Shown: positions 33,486 to 43,539, counted from the first letter of the stretch. The stretch: 64,000 nucleotides of DNA from Pseudomonas kribbensis (GCF_003352185.1 NZ_CP029608.1:2914001-2978000), one strand, 5' to 3'. The notes: generated by a model from the letters alone, not told the origin. A program made the numbers and translations.

Positions 33486-35477
33486 TCAGTTGACCTTGAA
33501 CCGTCCCATGATCGCACTCACCCGGCTGTTGGCTTCCAGCAGCTGGCGGGTATTGGTTTCACTGGCCTGACCGCTTTGTACCAGCTCATCCACCATGTGG
33601 CGGATCTGCACCATGCTGCGGTTGATCTCCTCGGTGACGGCGCTCTGCTGCTCGGCGGCCGTGGCAATCTGGGCGCTGAGGCTGTTGATATGGCTGACGG
33701 AACCGGCCATGTCATCGAGTCCGGTGGTGACGCGTGCGGTGGCGTCGGCAGCCGACTGGCAACTGGCCTGGGTGTTTTCCATGGCGCTGACCGACGAGCT
33801 CACGCCCTGAGTCAGGCGCGCCAGCATTTCGTTGATCTCCGAGGTGCTGGCCTGGGTGCGGGCGGCGAGGGCGCGTACTTCGTCGGCTACCACCGCGAAA
33901 CCGCGACCCTGTTCACCGGCACGGGCCGCTTCGATGGCGGCGTTCAGTGCCAGCAGGTTGGTCTGGCCGGCGATGGCGCCGATCACACCGAGGATTTCGG
34001 TAATGCGCTGGGCGTCCTGCTGCATGTTTTCGACCTTGTGGGTGGCGCTGGCCACTTCATCGATCAGCGCGACGACGCTGCTGGTCGCTTCTCCGACCAC
34101 CACCCGCGAACGGTCGGCGTTTTCGTTGGCACGTTGGGTAAATGCAGCGGTTTCGGCAGCATTCTGCGCGACGCTTTCGGCGGTCGAACTCATCTCGTTG
34201 ATGGCGGTGACGGTCTGGTCGGTTTCCGAGGCATGGCGCAGCAGGATCTGGCTGGTGTGCGCCGAGGTGCGTTGCAGGTTGTCGAGGCTGGAAGCCATGG
34301 CGCCGGTGGCCTGGGTGACTTCGCCGATCATGTTCTGCAGGTAGGCGATGAAGGTATTGACCGAGTGACCGATTGCGCCGAGCTCGTCTTCGGCGCGTAT
34401 GGTGATGCGGCGGGTCAGGTCGGCGTCGCCGCTGGACAGCGAATCGATGTTGGCCTTGAGCGCTTTCATGCGCGCAACCAGTTGGCGAATCACATAGACC
34501 TGCAGCAGCACCAGCAGGATCACCAGCGGAATCTGCAACAGGCTCAGGCTGCTGAGTACGTCGTCACGTTGCGCGGTGAGCATTTTGGTCGGCAGGGCTG
34601 TGGCGAGGAACCAGGGCGTGCCTTCGATCGGGCGCATGAAGAAGGTGCTGGCTACGCCGTTGTTGTCGAACTCGACACGCTGGGCCTGATCACGTTGTTG
34701 CAGCCCAGCCTTAACCTGGCTGGCGAATGGCGAACCGGCGGCCAGCTCGCTGATGTTTTTCAGCACGATCGGGCCGTTGATGCGCGAGCTGTTGCTGATG
34801 ATCTTGCCGTCGGCCTCGACGATCAGCATTTCGGCGTTGAGGTCTTTTTCCTTGCGGGCCACCAGGTCGTTGAAAAAGCCCAGGGTCACGTCGATGGTCG
34901 ATACGCCCCAGGTCGTGCCGTTTTTCTGGATGGCCATGGCGCAGTTGGTGCGCGGCTCGGCACTGGCATCATCTTTATAGGCGGCGGCCCAGGCGCATTG
35001 GCCACGCGGAGTCTGCAGGCCGCCCTTGTACCAGCTCTGGTCGTAGTAATTGGGGGCTGCGTCGCTGTTCCAGAATGTGTTCACGGCGAGCTTGCCGGAA
35101 CTGTCACGGTGCCAGAAGGTGCTGAACTTGTTGCGTCCAGCCTCGCGTTGACCGGGTAACGGCCAGATACCGCCGCCGAACACTTTCAGTTCACCGTACT
35201 GGTCCACCAGCCCCGGCAGCACCGTATCGATGGCGGCGCTGTCGAGCAGCGGGATGGTCTGGGTGATGCTGCGTTGCTGCGACTGAACCTTGTTCAGTTC
35301 GCCCTGGATCTGTTCAGCGACTTCGGCGATGCGGTTGAGCACCACTTGCTCTTCGGTATGCCGCAGCTTGGGGGCGACCAGTTGACTGATACCCACCACG
35401 GTCAGGACCGACAGCAACAGGATGAACAGAACCAGAAACAACGTATAGCGAGCCTGAATGGTACGGAATGCGGGCAT
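33486..35477 (-). CDS. Methyl-accepting chemotaxis protein
   Basis: 663 residues from ATG at 35477 ([18 protein letters not shown]). A first membrane segment spans about 10-32. A large periplasmic sensor region of the dCache type ([30 protein letters not shown]) reaches to about 340. The second membrane segment ([18 protein letters not shown]) is followed by a HAMP domain ([17 protein letters not shown]). The signalling tip [20 protein letters not shown] is that of all chemoreceptors. The ligand is unknown; dCache receptors of pseudomonads often bind amino acids, organic acids or polyamines. No C-terminal CheR-binding pentapeptide is visible (ends GRFKVN). Confidence 0.95.
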   Translation of the reverse strand: MPAFRTIQARYTLFLVLFILLLSVLTVVGISQLVAPKLRHTEEQVVLNRIAEVAEQIQGELNKVQSQQRSITQTIPLLDSAAIDTVLPGLVDQYGELKVFGGGIWPLPGQREAGRNKFSTFWHRDSSGKLAVNTFWNSDAAPNYYDQSWYKGGLQTPRGQCAWAAAYKDDASAEPRTNCAMAIQKNGTTWGVSTIDVTLGFFNDLVARKEKDLNAEMLIVEADGKIISNSSRINGPIVLKNISELAAGSPFASQVKAGLQQRDQAQRVEFDNNGVASTFFMRPIEGTPWFLATALPTKMLTAQRDDVLSSLSLLQIPLVILLVLLQVYVIRQLVARMKALKANIDSLSSGDADLTRRITIRAEDELGAIGHSVNTFIAYLQNMIGEVTQATGAMASSLDNLQRTSAHTSQILLRHASETDQTVTAINEMSSTAESVAQNAAETAAFTQRANENADRSRVVVGEATSSVVALIDEVASATHKVENMQQDAQRITEILGVIGAIAGQTNLLALNAAIEAARAGEQGRGFAVVADEVRALAARTQASTSEINEMLARLTQGVSSSVSAMENTQASCQSAADATARVTTGLDDMAGSVSHINSLSAQIATAAEQQSAVTEEINRSMVQIRHMVDELVQSGQASETNTRQLLEANSRVSAIMGRFKVN

Positions 35478-35852
35478 GGAGACCGGTCCTTCGTTTCTTG
35501 TTAGGGGCAAGGAGCAAAACAGTAGGGGTATCCCTTACGTATCGTCGTTGCGAGAGGAAGCTTTAGGTACTCACGTACTAAAAAGTGTTGAAACGAAGAT
35601 CGGCAAGTAACAGGCTCGACACATTCAAACTAACCAGCCCGTTCGTTAGAGTAAAAAGTCGAATCAAGCCAGGCTCTTTAGAAGGCTCCAGGCCAGCGCC
35701 TGCGGGGATTCTGCGCATTTGTATCGAGAATGTACGAAATTTGTAAAAAAGTGAAAAACAGATTGGTGCCATCGGTTTGCCGGCCGATACTCCGGGCAAT
35801 TCAAGACGTTCCACAAGGATATTTTCATGTTCTTCTCGCAAGGAGCACGCTC
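35478..35852. other. Divergent intergenic region
   Basis: 375 bases between the chemoreceptor and the gene at 35853, containing AT-rich promoter-like sequence (for example around 35720-35760) and an AAGGAG ribosome-binding site just before 35853. No gene or clear operator was seen. Confidence 0.5.
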
Positions 35853-36389
35853 ATGACCGTTGGTTATACCGGCGCCTGGCAGCCCAAGGCAGGTTTGTTG
35901 GTCCGCGATAATGCGCACTCGAGCAAACCGGTTTCGCAAAGTCTGAAGGTCAAGCAGATGCTGGCCAAGGTCGGCAACGATCCGACCGTACTCAATACCC
36001 GGGAGATGGATAAGCAGGGTATTCACAAGAGCATCAAGGGGTTTGACCCGGAAAACGTTACGCCCGCTCAATTGGGCAAGCTGAGTGATTTCCTGCGCAG
36101 CCGGGGGCTTATTTCCGAGATCACTTCGATGACACTGCTCAATGCCGGTGACAAGTTCGATCGTTTCGGCATTCAGAAAGACCCCGACACCAAATTCAAT
36201 GCGCTGGAGTATTTCGCCACGCAACTGGACACGATCCAGAACAACAACCTGAAGGGCAACAAGTACGCCAACGGGCTGATCCCCGAGTACAAGAAAGCCA
36301 TCTACGTACTGCAGAACCTGAAAGTCTACGGGCAGGGTGGTGATCGTCCGCCTCCGCCGACCGACAAAGGCGTCAGCGCCAAGGCATGA
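35853..36389 (+). CDS. Hypothetical protein, 178 residues
   Basis: ATG at 35853 follows AAGGAG; the longer open frame upstream has no start signal. There is no signal peptide or membrane segment. The sequence is mainly helical with Lys/Asn/Asp-rich loops (LKVKQMLAKVGNDPTVLN, FDPENVTPAQLGKLSDFL, FNALEYFATQLDTIQNNN) and ends in a Pro-rich tail (DRPPPPTDKG). I do not recognise the family. It stands alone between a divergent chemoreceptor and a terminator. The hydrophilic, loosely folded N terminus (TVGYTGAWQPKAGLLVRD) would suit a secreted effector-like protein, but that is a guess. Confidence 0.8.
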   Translation: MTVGYTGAWQPKAGLLVRDNAHSSKPVSQSLKVKQMLAKVGNDPTVLNTREMDKQGIHKSIKGFDPENVTPAQLGKLSDFLRSRGLISEITSMTLLNAGDKFDRFGIQKDPDTKFNALEYFATQLDTIQNNNLKGNKYANGLIPEYKKAIYVLQNLKVYGQGGDRPPPPTDKGVSAKA

Positions 36390-36395
36390 CCCTGC

Positions 36396-36430
36396 AACGA
36401 CAAGCCCCCGACAAGGGGGCTTGTCGTTAT
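36396..36430. terminator. Strong bidirectional terminator
   Basis: A 14-base stem, AACGACAAGCCCCC (36396-36409) against GGGGGCTTGTCGTT (36415-36428), with a 5-base loop. It separates the converging hypothetical gene and the GNAT gene, whose stop lies inside the right arm. Confidence 0.9.
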
Positions 36431-37347
36431 TGCGCCACGCTCGCCAGCTTCAGTTGCAGGTCATCCTGCAGTTGCTGCATCTGCGGGCAAATCAATGTCA
36501 GCGAAGGTGGTTTTGCGCCGCGATGAAACAACGCCAGCCATCCTGCTCCTCGTTCATCCGGCGCCAGTCCGCTGAACACGAAACCCGCCGTCGTCAGCAC
36601 GTGGCAAGCGCTATCAAACCCCTGCGCCAGCCTCAGCCGGATTGAAATGAGCCAATGCACCGGCAGTTCCTGCAACTGCTTGAGCAAACAGCTATCAAGT
36701 GCCTTGAAAGTCCCTTCATATCGATCCCACCGCTGTTCAAGATGCACCGGTTCGCCCACCCATGGCGCGACCCTTTCCTGCGTCCCGAACACACTGCACA
36801 TCTGCTGCATGAAGTCTCGACAGCTGTCGGGCCATGCCAGGGCTGGAAGCGGCCGCCGGTTTCCATCGATGGGCAGGTACCCGATGACGAGCGACTCCCG
36901 TGCCGAGGCGTCATGCGGAGACGGGACACCGTCGGGCAGCCATCCCGTATTGTGAAAGCCGAGGCCGGCTGCCATGCGCTGGGTGTAGGGGTGACAGGTC
37001 ACCTGTTTGATCGTCACCCCCCGGCATCCCAGCGCCTGGGCATGGATCAACAGATGGTGGCCCAGACGGGTGGCAATACTCTGACCCCGGGTTTGCGGGT
37101 CAACCACGCTGAGTGCCAATTCTGCGAGGCGTGAGTCTTTGGCGCGAATCAATGCCGCGTGTCCCACTACATTATTTTCGGCTACCGCCACCAGCGAGTG
37201 CCAATGACCTTGCGCATGGTTGCGGTCAATCATGCAGGGCAGATAAACGTGGGCCTGGGCATAGAGATCGCCATAGATCTTGCGAAACAGCCTGCTCACG
37301 GCGTTTGCGTCGCCGTTGCGGTAGTTCCGCAGCGTTACGCGCTCCAT
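36427..37347 (-). CDS. GNAT-type acyltransferase, last gene of lux-like operon
   Basis: 306 residues from ATG at 37347, overlapping the preceding stop by one base; the further upstream frame is shadow. The N-terminal half is a GNAT domain: TLRNYRNGDANAVSRLFRKI, VVGHAALIRAKDSRLAELAL, and the acyl-CoA loop VDPQTRGQSIATRLGHHLL. The C-terminal half, about 150 residues, is a second, weaker GNAT-like unit or a domain of its own. It may transfer an acyl group, possibly one activated by the LuxE/PaaK-type proteins of this operon, to an amine. Confidence 0.8.
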   Translation of the reverse strand: MERVTLRNYRNGDANAVSRLFRKIYGDLYAQAHVYLPCMIDRNHAQGHWHSLVAVAENNVVGHAALIRAKDSRLAELALSVVDPQTRGQSIATRLGHHLLIHAQALGCRGVTIKQVTCHPYTQRMAAGLGFHNTGWLPDGVPSPHDASARESLVIGYLPIDGNRRPLPALAWPDSCRDFMQQMCSVFGTQERVAPWVGEPVHLEQRWDRYEGTFKALDSCLLKQLQELPVHWLISIRLRLAQGFDSACHVLTTAGFVFSGLAPDERGAGWLALFHRGAKPPSLTLICPQMQQLQDDLQLKLASVAQ

Positions 37348-38636
37348 CAGCGAAGCTCCGCACGGGGACTGTTGTAGACGCGCAGGTCCAGCACGCGCTG
37401 GCGCTTGCCGGAGCGTGGGTGGCGTGTCAGGTCTTGAACCGTGCAACAGTCAATCCGTAAATCCAGCAGATGATCGGCGTTCAATTGCGAAATCAACGGA
37501 TAGCGCTTGATCAATGCGTTGCGCAGCATGCGCTCTGACTCCGGCGACGCGGATCGCACGGCATCTGGAGCCCATTTCAGGGTCAGGATGTCTTTTGTGC
37601 CGGTCTGCTCGATCACCAGTTGCCAGTCGTCACTGCGAGTAATGCGTTGCACGGCATTACCGATTTCATCAGGCAGTAACGTCAGAATGCCCACCCGGAC
37701 TCGCTGGCTGTCGGCGCTACGGCCCATCAATGCGAATTTGCGTGCGGGGGTTTGCTCAACCTCTCGCCAGCAGGCGCGGTCGCCGACCGGGTAGCGAATC
37801 AACGGCATCAACCGCCGGGTGAGATTGGTCATCACCAGGCGTCCGGTGCGATCGCAGTCCTCGATGACTTCGCCGGTCTGCTCGTCGAGGATTTCCAGCA
37901 CGCTGTGACCCTGGGGCATTCGATGTTCACCCAAGGCGCAGTCGGGATGACTGGCACCGATGAAACCGGCGTCGACACTGGCGTAACCCATGGACGCAAC
38001 GAGTACATTGGGGAACACCCGACCGAGCAGTTGCAACTGCGCCGGGAACAGGCTTTCACCTGCATAGAGCAGGGATTCGACGCACTCCAGCCGCCGTCCC
38101 TGGCGCTCCAGCCATGCGGCAAAGGACAGCAAATGCGCGGGTAAACCTGCCAGCGCATTGATCCGGTGCCGGAAAATCGCCTCTGCCAGGACGGCCGACT
38201 CGACGTGGCCGGTGAAAGGAAACTCCACGATGCCCGGCTGTACATGGGCCAGGGCGTCGTGTGTGAAGATGAAACTGGCATACAGATCGCCGACGAAAAA
38301 CAGGTTGGCGACCCGGTCACCCTTGTTCAACCGACCCTTGAGGCTGCCTGCGAAATCTTCCACCAGCGTTTGCCATTCACGGCGCTCGAAAACCGACAAT
38401 TTGCCATCGCCGGTCGTCCCACCGGTCTTGAAGACCAATGCGTTGTCCAGGCCTGCGGTCAGCACCGGCCAGCGGTCGAGGTCGTGGCTGTCTTGCCAGT
38501 AGTGCGCAGGGTCAATGACCGGCAGTTCGGAGAGCGACGTTATCTGCTCGGGCACCTCGCTGAAGTGGCTGGCGTAAAAGCTTGAATGCTGACGCGCAAA
38601 AGCCACCAGCTCTTGCCAATCAGTTACTGGCTTCAT
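37347..38636 (-). CDS. PaaK-like adenylate-forming enzyme
   Basis: 429 residues. Its start lies 17 bases inside the previous gene. The ATP loop is LVFKTGGTTGDGKLSVF near residue 70, followed by YAGESLFPAQLQLLG, a YASVDAGFIGASH aromatic/acid block and TGRLVMTNLTRRLMPLIRY with RVGILTLLPDE in the C-terminal subdomain. This is the phenylacetate-CoA ligase/LuxE branch of the ANL superfamily: it makes an acyl-AMP. The end partner (CoA, protein or amine) is unknown. It resembles the C-terminal half of the neighbouring fusion protein. Confidence 0.85.
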   Translation of the reverse strand: MKPVTDWQELVAFARQHSSFYASHFSEVPEQITSLSELPVIDPAHYWQDSHDLDRWPVLTAGLDNALVFKTGGTTGDGKLSVFERREWQTLVEDFAGSLKGRLNKGDRVANLFFVGDLYASFIFTHDALAHVQPGIVEFPFTGHVESAVLAEAIFRHRINALAGLPAHLLSFAAWLERQGRRLECVESLLYAGESLFPAQLQLLGRVFPNVLVASMGYASVDAGFIGASHPDCALGEHRMPQGHSVLEILDEQTGEVIEDCDRTGRLVMTNLTRRLMPLIRYPVGDRACWREVEQTPARKFALMGRSADSQRVRVGILTLLPDEIGNAVQRITRSDDWQLVIEQTGTKDILTLKWAPDAVRSASPESERMLRNALIKRYPLISQLNADHLLDLRIDCCTVQDLTRHPRSGKRQRVLDLRVYNSPRAELR

Positions 38637-41070
38637 GGTGTGCTCCTTGCAGAACGGAGGACGCGCGAACTCTCCGGTTATCGATCAGCAGCGGCGTCTT
38701 GCCGCTGTGTTTGTTTCGGGTGAAACCGTCGATGGCGCACATTTGTGCCTCTACCGTCAGCAGCCCGGTCTGCACGAGGGTGGCCAGCGTCGGGTAGCCC
38801 AGCAATCGTTCATGTACCTCGTGGGGTTCGAGCTCACTTCGGACTTTCATGCATTCGAGCCCGTCGGGGGCATGTTCGAGGATCACCTGGAATTCGCTCT
38901 GCAGGTGCTGCGCCAGCTGCGACAGACAGATGAAATCCGTGCCGATGCGCACCAGCCTGCCATGGCGCTGAAGCAATTCGAAACGGGGCGTCGTCAGGCC
39001 GCAGCCACACTGTCCGGGCACCCAGCGACCGCTGTCACCGACGTCATAACGCTGCACGTTCTGACCTTGCCGTTCGATGGAGGTGAACACCAGGCGACCG
39101 GTTTCGGTGTCATGGACAGGACGATCGGCCTCGAACGCGACAATTTCCAGGTGCTGGATATCGCTCAAAAGATGAAACACACCGTCGCCGGTGGCTGAGC
39201 ACGCGTGACCGAGCGGGCCGGCGTCGACGCTGCCGTAGATCGCCGAGCGGATCAGGCTGACGCCGCAATCCTGCAGCAACTGGCGGCTCTGTTCGCCGAG
39301 GTGCTCGCCGCCCAGAAATACTTTTTCGACTCCGCCATAGGCGCGCAGACGCGTTTGTTCGTTGAGGAACAAGCGGTGCAGGGTACTCGGCATGCCGATC
39401 AGCGTGTTTACCCGCTGATCGACGATCAATTGCGCAATCTCCCGGTAATCGTCATCGGCCGGGGCACCCATCGGCAGGTGTGTGACGTCCAATTGTTCCA
39501 GCACGTTGGAGAAGCTGAAAAAACCACCATACAGACCGCCGCTGAAAAACAGGTTCATCACGCGGTCCCGGCTCGGATCGAGTCCGGCGGCGAACAGACC
39601 GTCGGCGGTAGCGCGCATCTGCCGGTGGAAGTCGCGATAACTGAAACCCGAGAGCGCCGGTACACCGCTGCTGCCACCGGAGCGGAAATACAGCTGGGCT
39701 GAAGGGTTGATCGGCCGTGCGATGAAATCTTCCTTGCTCATGATCGGCAGGTTCGTCACGCAGGGCGCAATGGCTGAGCCGTTGAGCGAGGCGTGAGAGG
39801 GCAGCTGTGTCGGAGGCAGGCTTACCGAGACTCGCCGGCTCAGGCGCTGCAAGGCGTAGACACCGTCATGCGGTTCGCCTTCGTAGCCATCGTGAATCGC
39901 CTCAATCGGGGCAATCCGGGTGACGCCGGCGGCGATCAGGCGCCGTGAAAGCGCTGCAATCCGCTGTTCCGGGCAGATCAGGGCGCAGCTTTGCAGCACG
40001 TTTCGCCATGGCAGTAACGTCTCGACCAACCGTGCGTGCGGCAGGGGCTTGAGCAGCAGGCTGCGAAACAACGGTGAAGGCTGCAATGACTGGTCGTGGG
40101 TCCAGATCACCCGCCAGCCCGGTGTTGCCCAGACTTCGCCAGCCACCTCGGTAAAACTGTGCGTGAGCCGAGCCATGGCCGTATCGGTGGTGATTTGCGA
40201 GGCTTCCTGTAGGGTTGGCGGCAAGGGCGGCCATTGTCCCGCGCGGCGTTCGAATGCTTCGGACAGGCGTAAACCGATTTCACGCAGTACGGCCGGGTCG
40301 TCGCTGTCCACCAGCACCCATTGCGGGCTGGAGCAGGCTTGCTGATCGAGTCGGCAGACTTCATCCACAACGTCATCCAGTATCTGTGGCGAGACGGCGT
40401 CCGGGGTCAGATAAACGAAGCTGATGCGATGTCCCCAATCGATCCAGCGGCACCCGGCGGGAATCTGTTCACGGATCGCTTGTAGCGCCGATTCACCACC
40501 CCAGGCCGAGACACCGTTGGCCCATCGGCACAACTGGCCGATTTGTGCGGTGGTCGCTGGAACGACAGCGACATGCCCGGCCAGTTGGCCGCTGGGGTCA
40601 CATTGCGTCAGCGCATGGAGCAATTGCGCGGTCAGACCCTCGTCGCTGCTGCTGGGGCGCAGCCAGTTGACGTTGCCGGCCAGCAGGCTCTCGATTACCG
40701 CACAGAACGCCAGCAGTGTCGCGTTGCCGGGGGTGATGTGAACCACCAGGCCCAAGGGGCTCCAGCGCTCGAAGCGTGGTTGGCGATAATCGGGGCGGCG
40801 CAGCGCAGCGGGTTGATCGCCCAGCTCACGTTCGAGTTTGCGCAACAGCCCTTGCGGTTGGCAGAACTCGATCAGCGACTGGCGTTGTCCGGCGTCGAGT
40901 GGCAGGGCCAGCGTGCTGTCGCCCAACCGGACGGCAAACGCGGCCGCTGCCTGGATGACCGTCCCGCTGTGCAAGGGCAGGTTCAGCTGAAATGGCAGCG
41001 TCTGGCGCAGTTGATCCAGCGCGGCATCAAGGCTGAACTCATCGTGAAGTTGTCCATTGATCAGGTACAT
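38620..41070 (-). CDS. LuxC-like acyl reductase fused to PaaK-like ligase
   Basis: 816 residues from ATG at 41070, one base after the luxE-like stop; the 24 codons further upstream are not used. Residues 1-410 match LuxC acyl-CoA/acyl-protein reductases: WSPLGLVVHITPGNATLL, LLAGNVNWLRPSSSDE, and LDQQACSSPQ with the catalytic Cys near 246. Residues 420-816 are a PaaK-like adenylation domain with LYFRSGGSSGVPALSGF near 460, FLGGEHLGEQSRQLL and SAIYGSVDAGPLGH. The fusion suggests that an acid is activated and reduced to an aldehyde in one protein. Bioluminescence enzymes (LuxAB) are absent, so the aldehyde has another use. Confidence 0.88.
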   Translation of the reverse strand: MYLINGQLHDEFSLDAALDQLRQTLPFQLNLPLHSGTVIQAAAAFAVRLGDSTLALPLDAGQRQSLIEFCQPQGLLRKLERELGDQPAALRRPDYRQPRFERWSPLGLVVHITPGNATLLAFCAVIESLLAGNVNWLRPSSSDEGLTAQLLHALTQCDPSGQLAGHVAVVPATTAQIGQLCRWANGVSAWGGESALQAIREQIPAGCRWIDWGHRISFVYLTPDAVSPQILDDVVDEVCRLDQQACSSPQWVLVDSDDPAVLREIGLRLSEAFERRAGQWPPLPPTLQEASQITTDTAMARLTHSFTEVAGEVWATPGWRVIWTHDQSLQPSPLFRSLLLKPLPHARLVETLLPWRNVLQSCALICPEQRIAALSRRLIAAGVTRIAPIEAIHDGYEGEPHDGVYALQRLSRRVSVSLPPTQLPSHASLNGSAIAPCVTNLPIMSKEDFIARPINPSAQLYFRSGGSSGVPALSGFSYRDFHRQMRATADGLFAAGLDPSRDRVMNLFFSGGLYGGFFSFSNVLEQLDVTHLPMGAPADDDYREIAQLIVDQRVNTLIGMPSTLHRLFLNEQTRLRAYGGVEKVFLGGEHLGEQSRQLLQDCGVSLIRSAIYGSVDAGPLGHACSATGDGVFHLLSDIQHLEIVAFEADRPVHDTETGRLVFTSIERQGQNVQRYDVGDSGRWVPGQCGCGLTTPRFELLQRHGRLVRIGTDFICLSQLAQHLQSEFQVILEHAPDGLECMKVRSELEPHEVHERLLGYPTLATLVQTGLLTVEAQMCAIDGFTRNKHSGKTPLLIDNRRVRASSVLQGAHHEASN

Positions 41071-41071
41071 A

Positions 41072-42202
41072 TCAGTGTCTCCCCAGCAATTCGGAAGCCG
41101 CCATGGCGCAGCTTCTGCCGGCGTTGGTGGCGGCGCGGCCATGCAGTTCGAACCAGTCGCTGTTCAGGCCGCAGCCGCAGCTCGTGCCGGGGTGCAGGGT
41201 GATCAGGTCGCTCATGACGACGGCATGGGCCGGGCTCGAGGAAATATAGGGCGAGACCGCACTCAGCAGGCCCGGCCGGCCATAAGGCAGAACGGAGAAA
41301 TCGGAAGGGTTGCGCACAAACACCTTTGAATAGACGGGGACATGGAAATGATGGTGAGCGCACTCGAAGTAAGGCACCGGGTGCTCGACCGCGCCGTAGC
41401 CGTCGCGGCAACGGGACGGTTCGATCCCGAGTTGGTGATGGATACGCTCGTACAAATGCTTGCGAGGGATTTCCTGCGCTGCGCTGGTTTTCCAGCCGCC
41501 GCCAAACAGCGCCAGTGAATCCGTTGCCAGCTGCAGATTTGCCACTGCGGTGGCCTGCATGCGTTGCAGGGTCTGCCAGAGAAACGCAGGGAAACCGATG
41601 ATCCGCACCGGCAGGCCTTCTTCGGCAAATGACTGTAGGGCCGAGATCACGCCGAAGCCGTCGAACTCGTGGCCGCCTCCGGTTCGTCGCAATGCGTAGG
41701 CCACGCGGTTGACCGGAGCGAACCGGCACAGGAACTGATCGGTGAACGACGTGCCCAGGGTGATGCTGGCTTCGGGCTCGTAGCTCAGCAGCAAGTAGTT
41801 GCACGGCGTTTGCGGACTGTCCCAGTCATAGTGGTGGAAGATCCGTTCGACCATGTATTGAGCGGCGGCCAGACTGCGTTCGTCATAACGCATGCGGCTT
41901 TTCTGGCCGCTGGTGCCGGACGATGTCAGTTCCAGTGCGTCTGCGCCGGTCGGGCTGAGCAGTTGTTGCTGTTTGAAAAAACTGGCGAAGATCGGCGGCA
42001 GTCGCGACCAGTCGTCGAGGCTGTCCGGGTCTGCCACGTTCAGTCCGTTGGCCTTCAGCCAATGTTCATAACCGGGCGTGTGCTCGCTGTGAAACCGGCT
42101 GATTTCGGCCATGGCCCGATCGAAAAGCCCTGCCGGCACGGATTCCGGACAATAGGGTTGCGTCAACGCACAGAGTGCGTCGCTATGGGGGAAATGGAAC
42201 AT
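41072..42202 (-). CDS. LuxE-like acyl-protein synthetase
   Basis: 376 residues. LuxE activates a fatty acid with ATP and hands it to LuxC. The phosphate loop is LTSSGTSGQKSRMRYDE near residue 95. Also present are SLALFGGGWKTSAAQEIPR and DGYGAVEHPVPYFECAHHH, and near the end GTSCGCGLNSDWFELHGR holds the cysteines where LuxE is acylated. It lies directly before the LuxC-PaaK fusion. Together they should reduce a carboxylic acid to an aldehyde. Chain length and nature of the acid cannot be told. Confidence 0.88.
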   Translation of the reverse strand: MFHFPHSDALCALTQPYCPESVPAGLFDRAMAEISRFHSEHTPGYEHWLKANGLNVADPDSLDDWSRLPPIFASFFKQQQLLSPTGADALELTSSGTSGQKSRMRYDERSLAAAQYMVERIFHHYDWDSPQTPCNYLLLSYEPEASITLGTSFTDQFLCRFAPVNRVAYALRRTGGGHEFDGFGVISALQSFAEEGLPVRIIGFPAFLWQTLQRMQATAVANLQLATDSLALFGGGWKTSAAQEIPRKHLYERIHHQLGIEPSRCRDGYGAVEHPVPYFECAHHHFHVPVYSKVFVRNPSDFSVLPYGRPGLLSAVSPYISSSPAHAVVMSDLITLHPGTSCGCGLNSDWFELHGRAATNAGRSCAMAASELLGRH

Positions 42203-42214
42203 CAGGCGTCCTTG

Positions 42215-43468
42215 TTATTGATGTGGCGAGGAAGCGGTTTCTGCCGAAGCGTTTCGAAGAAACCGGTACAAGAGGGGCAGGCTCGACAGCCCGCCCACGG
42301 CCGCCCAGAGGGCGAAGGATTCGAGGCGGGCACCGCCGCCGATGGCTGCGATGAGTGAACCGCCGGTGCCCATCATGGCAATCGAGATCATGCCCACGGC
42401 TGCCGAGACCAGCCCCTTGCTGTCATCGCTGGAAAACAGCGCCAGCCGATACAGCACGGCATTGCTCATGCCCAGGCCGACGGCATAGAGCACGAGGCCG
42501 GCAATCAGCACACCGAGGGATACGCCGATCAGCGCGCCAGCCAGCAAGATCAGCAACCCGAGGCAAAACGGCCAGAGCGCGAGGCCAATCAATTGCGGCA
42601 GCCTGCGTGAGGCCAGCAGTCGGTCAAGGATCAGATTGCCGGCAATGACCGCCGAAAAGATCGGGATCTGCCACAGCGCGTACTCTCGCGTCGACAGGCC
42701 AAGCCCCTGGATCAGCAACAGTGGCGCGAGCCCGATCCAGGCGATCAACGGCAGGCTCATCAGCCCGAGCGCAAGGCTCGCGCCAAGGAACTCGGAGTTG
42801 CGCAGCAGCGCCAGGTAGCGACGACGGGTCTCTCGCCAGGACAGCGGAATCGGAGCCTGTTGGCCGCCATCACGGCGAACCACTCCGATGGTTTCCGGCA
42901 GGCAGGCATAGAGCCCGATCCATGCGATAGCGGCAGCCAGCCCCAGGGCCAGAAACAGGTCGCGCCAGCTCATCCACTCCAGCAACAGGCTGCCGAGCAG
43001 CGGCCCCAGCAACGGTGACAGCAGTGCGATATTGCCCAGCAGCGCCATCAGCCGCACGGCATCGGCTTCAGAGAAGACTTCCTGGAGCACGGGATAACTG
43101 ACAGCGACCACGAACCCCAGTCCCATGCCTTGCAACAGCCGTAATGCGTTGAAGACTTCAATACCCGGGGTGACGATCGCCGCAGCGCAGGTTACTGCGA
43201 AGAGCGCACAGCCGACGAGCAATACGGGGCGACGGCCAAACCGGTCGGACAGTGGTCCGATCAGCCATTGCAGGCAGACGCCTCCGATCAGATACAGATT
43301 GAAAGCATTGGGAATATGCAGTGGATCGGCGCCGAGGTCTTCGGTGACGGTGAGCATGGCCGGCATGATCATGTCGCTGGCCATGTAGGTCAGCCACTCG
43401 AACAGCGTGATGGCCAGACAGAAGCCAAGTGTTTTGAGCAGGGAGATATCGATGAGTGTTCTTTGCAT
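42215..43468 (-). CDS. MdfA-like MFS drug exporter
   Basis: 417 residues, 12 membrane segments. TM1 LFEWLTYMASDMIMPAM keeps the two acidic residues (Glu and Asp eight residues apart) that MdfA of E. coli uses for proton/drug exchange. The loop motif A is IGPLSDRFGRRPVLLVG, and motif C is in TM5 (LLSPLLGPLLGSLLLEW). It is the first gene of the minus-strand lux-like operon, 12 bases before luxE, so it probably exports the product of that pathway or protects against it. Confidence 0.93.
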   Translation of the reverse strand: MQRTLIDISLLKTLGFCLAITLFEWLTYMASDMIMPAMLTVTEDLGADPLHIPNAFNLYLIGGVCLQWLIGPLSDRFGRRPVLLVGCALFAVTCAAAIVTPGIEVFNALRLLQGMGLGFVVAVSYPVLQEVFSEADAVRLMALLGNIALLSPLLGPLLGSLLLEWMSWRDLFLALGLAAAIAWIGLYACLPETIGVVRRDGGQQAPIPLSWRETRRRYLALLRNSEFLGASLALGLMSLPLIAWIGLAPLLLIQGLGLSTREYALWQIPIFSAVIAGNLILDRLLASRRLPQLIGLALWPFCLGLLILLAGALIGVSLGVLIAGLVLYAVGLGMSNAVLYRLALFSSDDSKGLVSAAVGMISIAMMGTGGSLIAAIGGGARLESFALWAAVGGLSSLPLLYRFLRNASAETASSPHQ

Positions 43469-43539
43469 GCGCTTCCATGGCCTTCAAAGGGGAGAGCGCA
43501 AAGGGTAGGGGCGAAGGGGGAGTGTTCCTACGTCATTGC

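Noticed and set aside
33438..35159. 573-residue open frame opposite the chemoreceptor
   Set aside because: Shadow of the conserved MCP coding sequence, Gly/Ala/His-rich without recognisable domains.
35762..35780. Sigma-54 promoter before the 178-residue gene
   Set aside because: A GG and a GC element can be found, but their spacing is two bases too long for the -24/-12 rule.
36427..42202. Bioluminescence (lux) operon
   Set aside because: LuxC- and LuxE-like proteins are there but luxA and luxB are not, and the fusion and extra ligase differ from lux operons.
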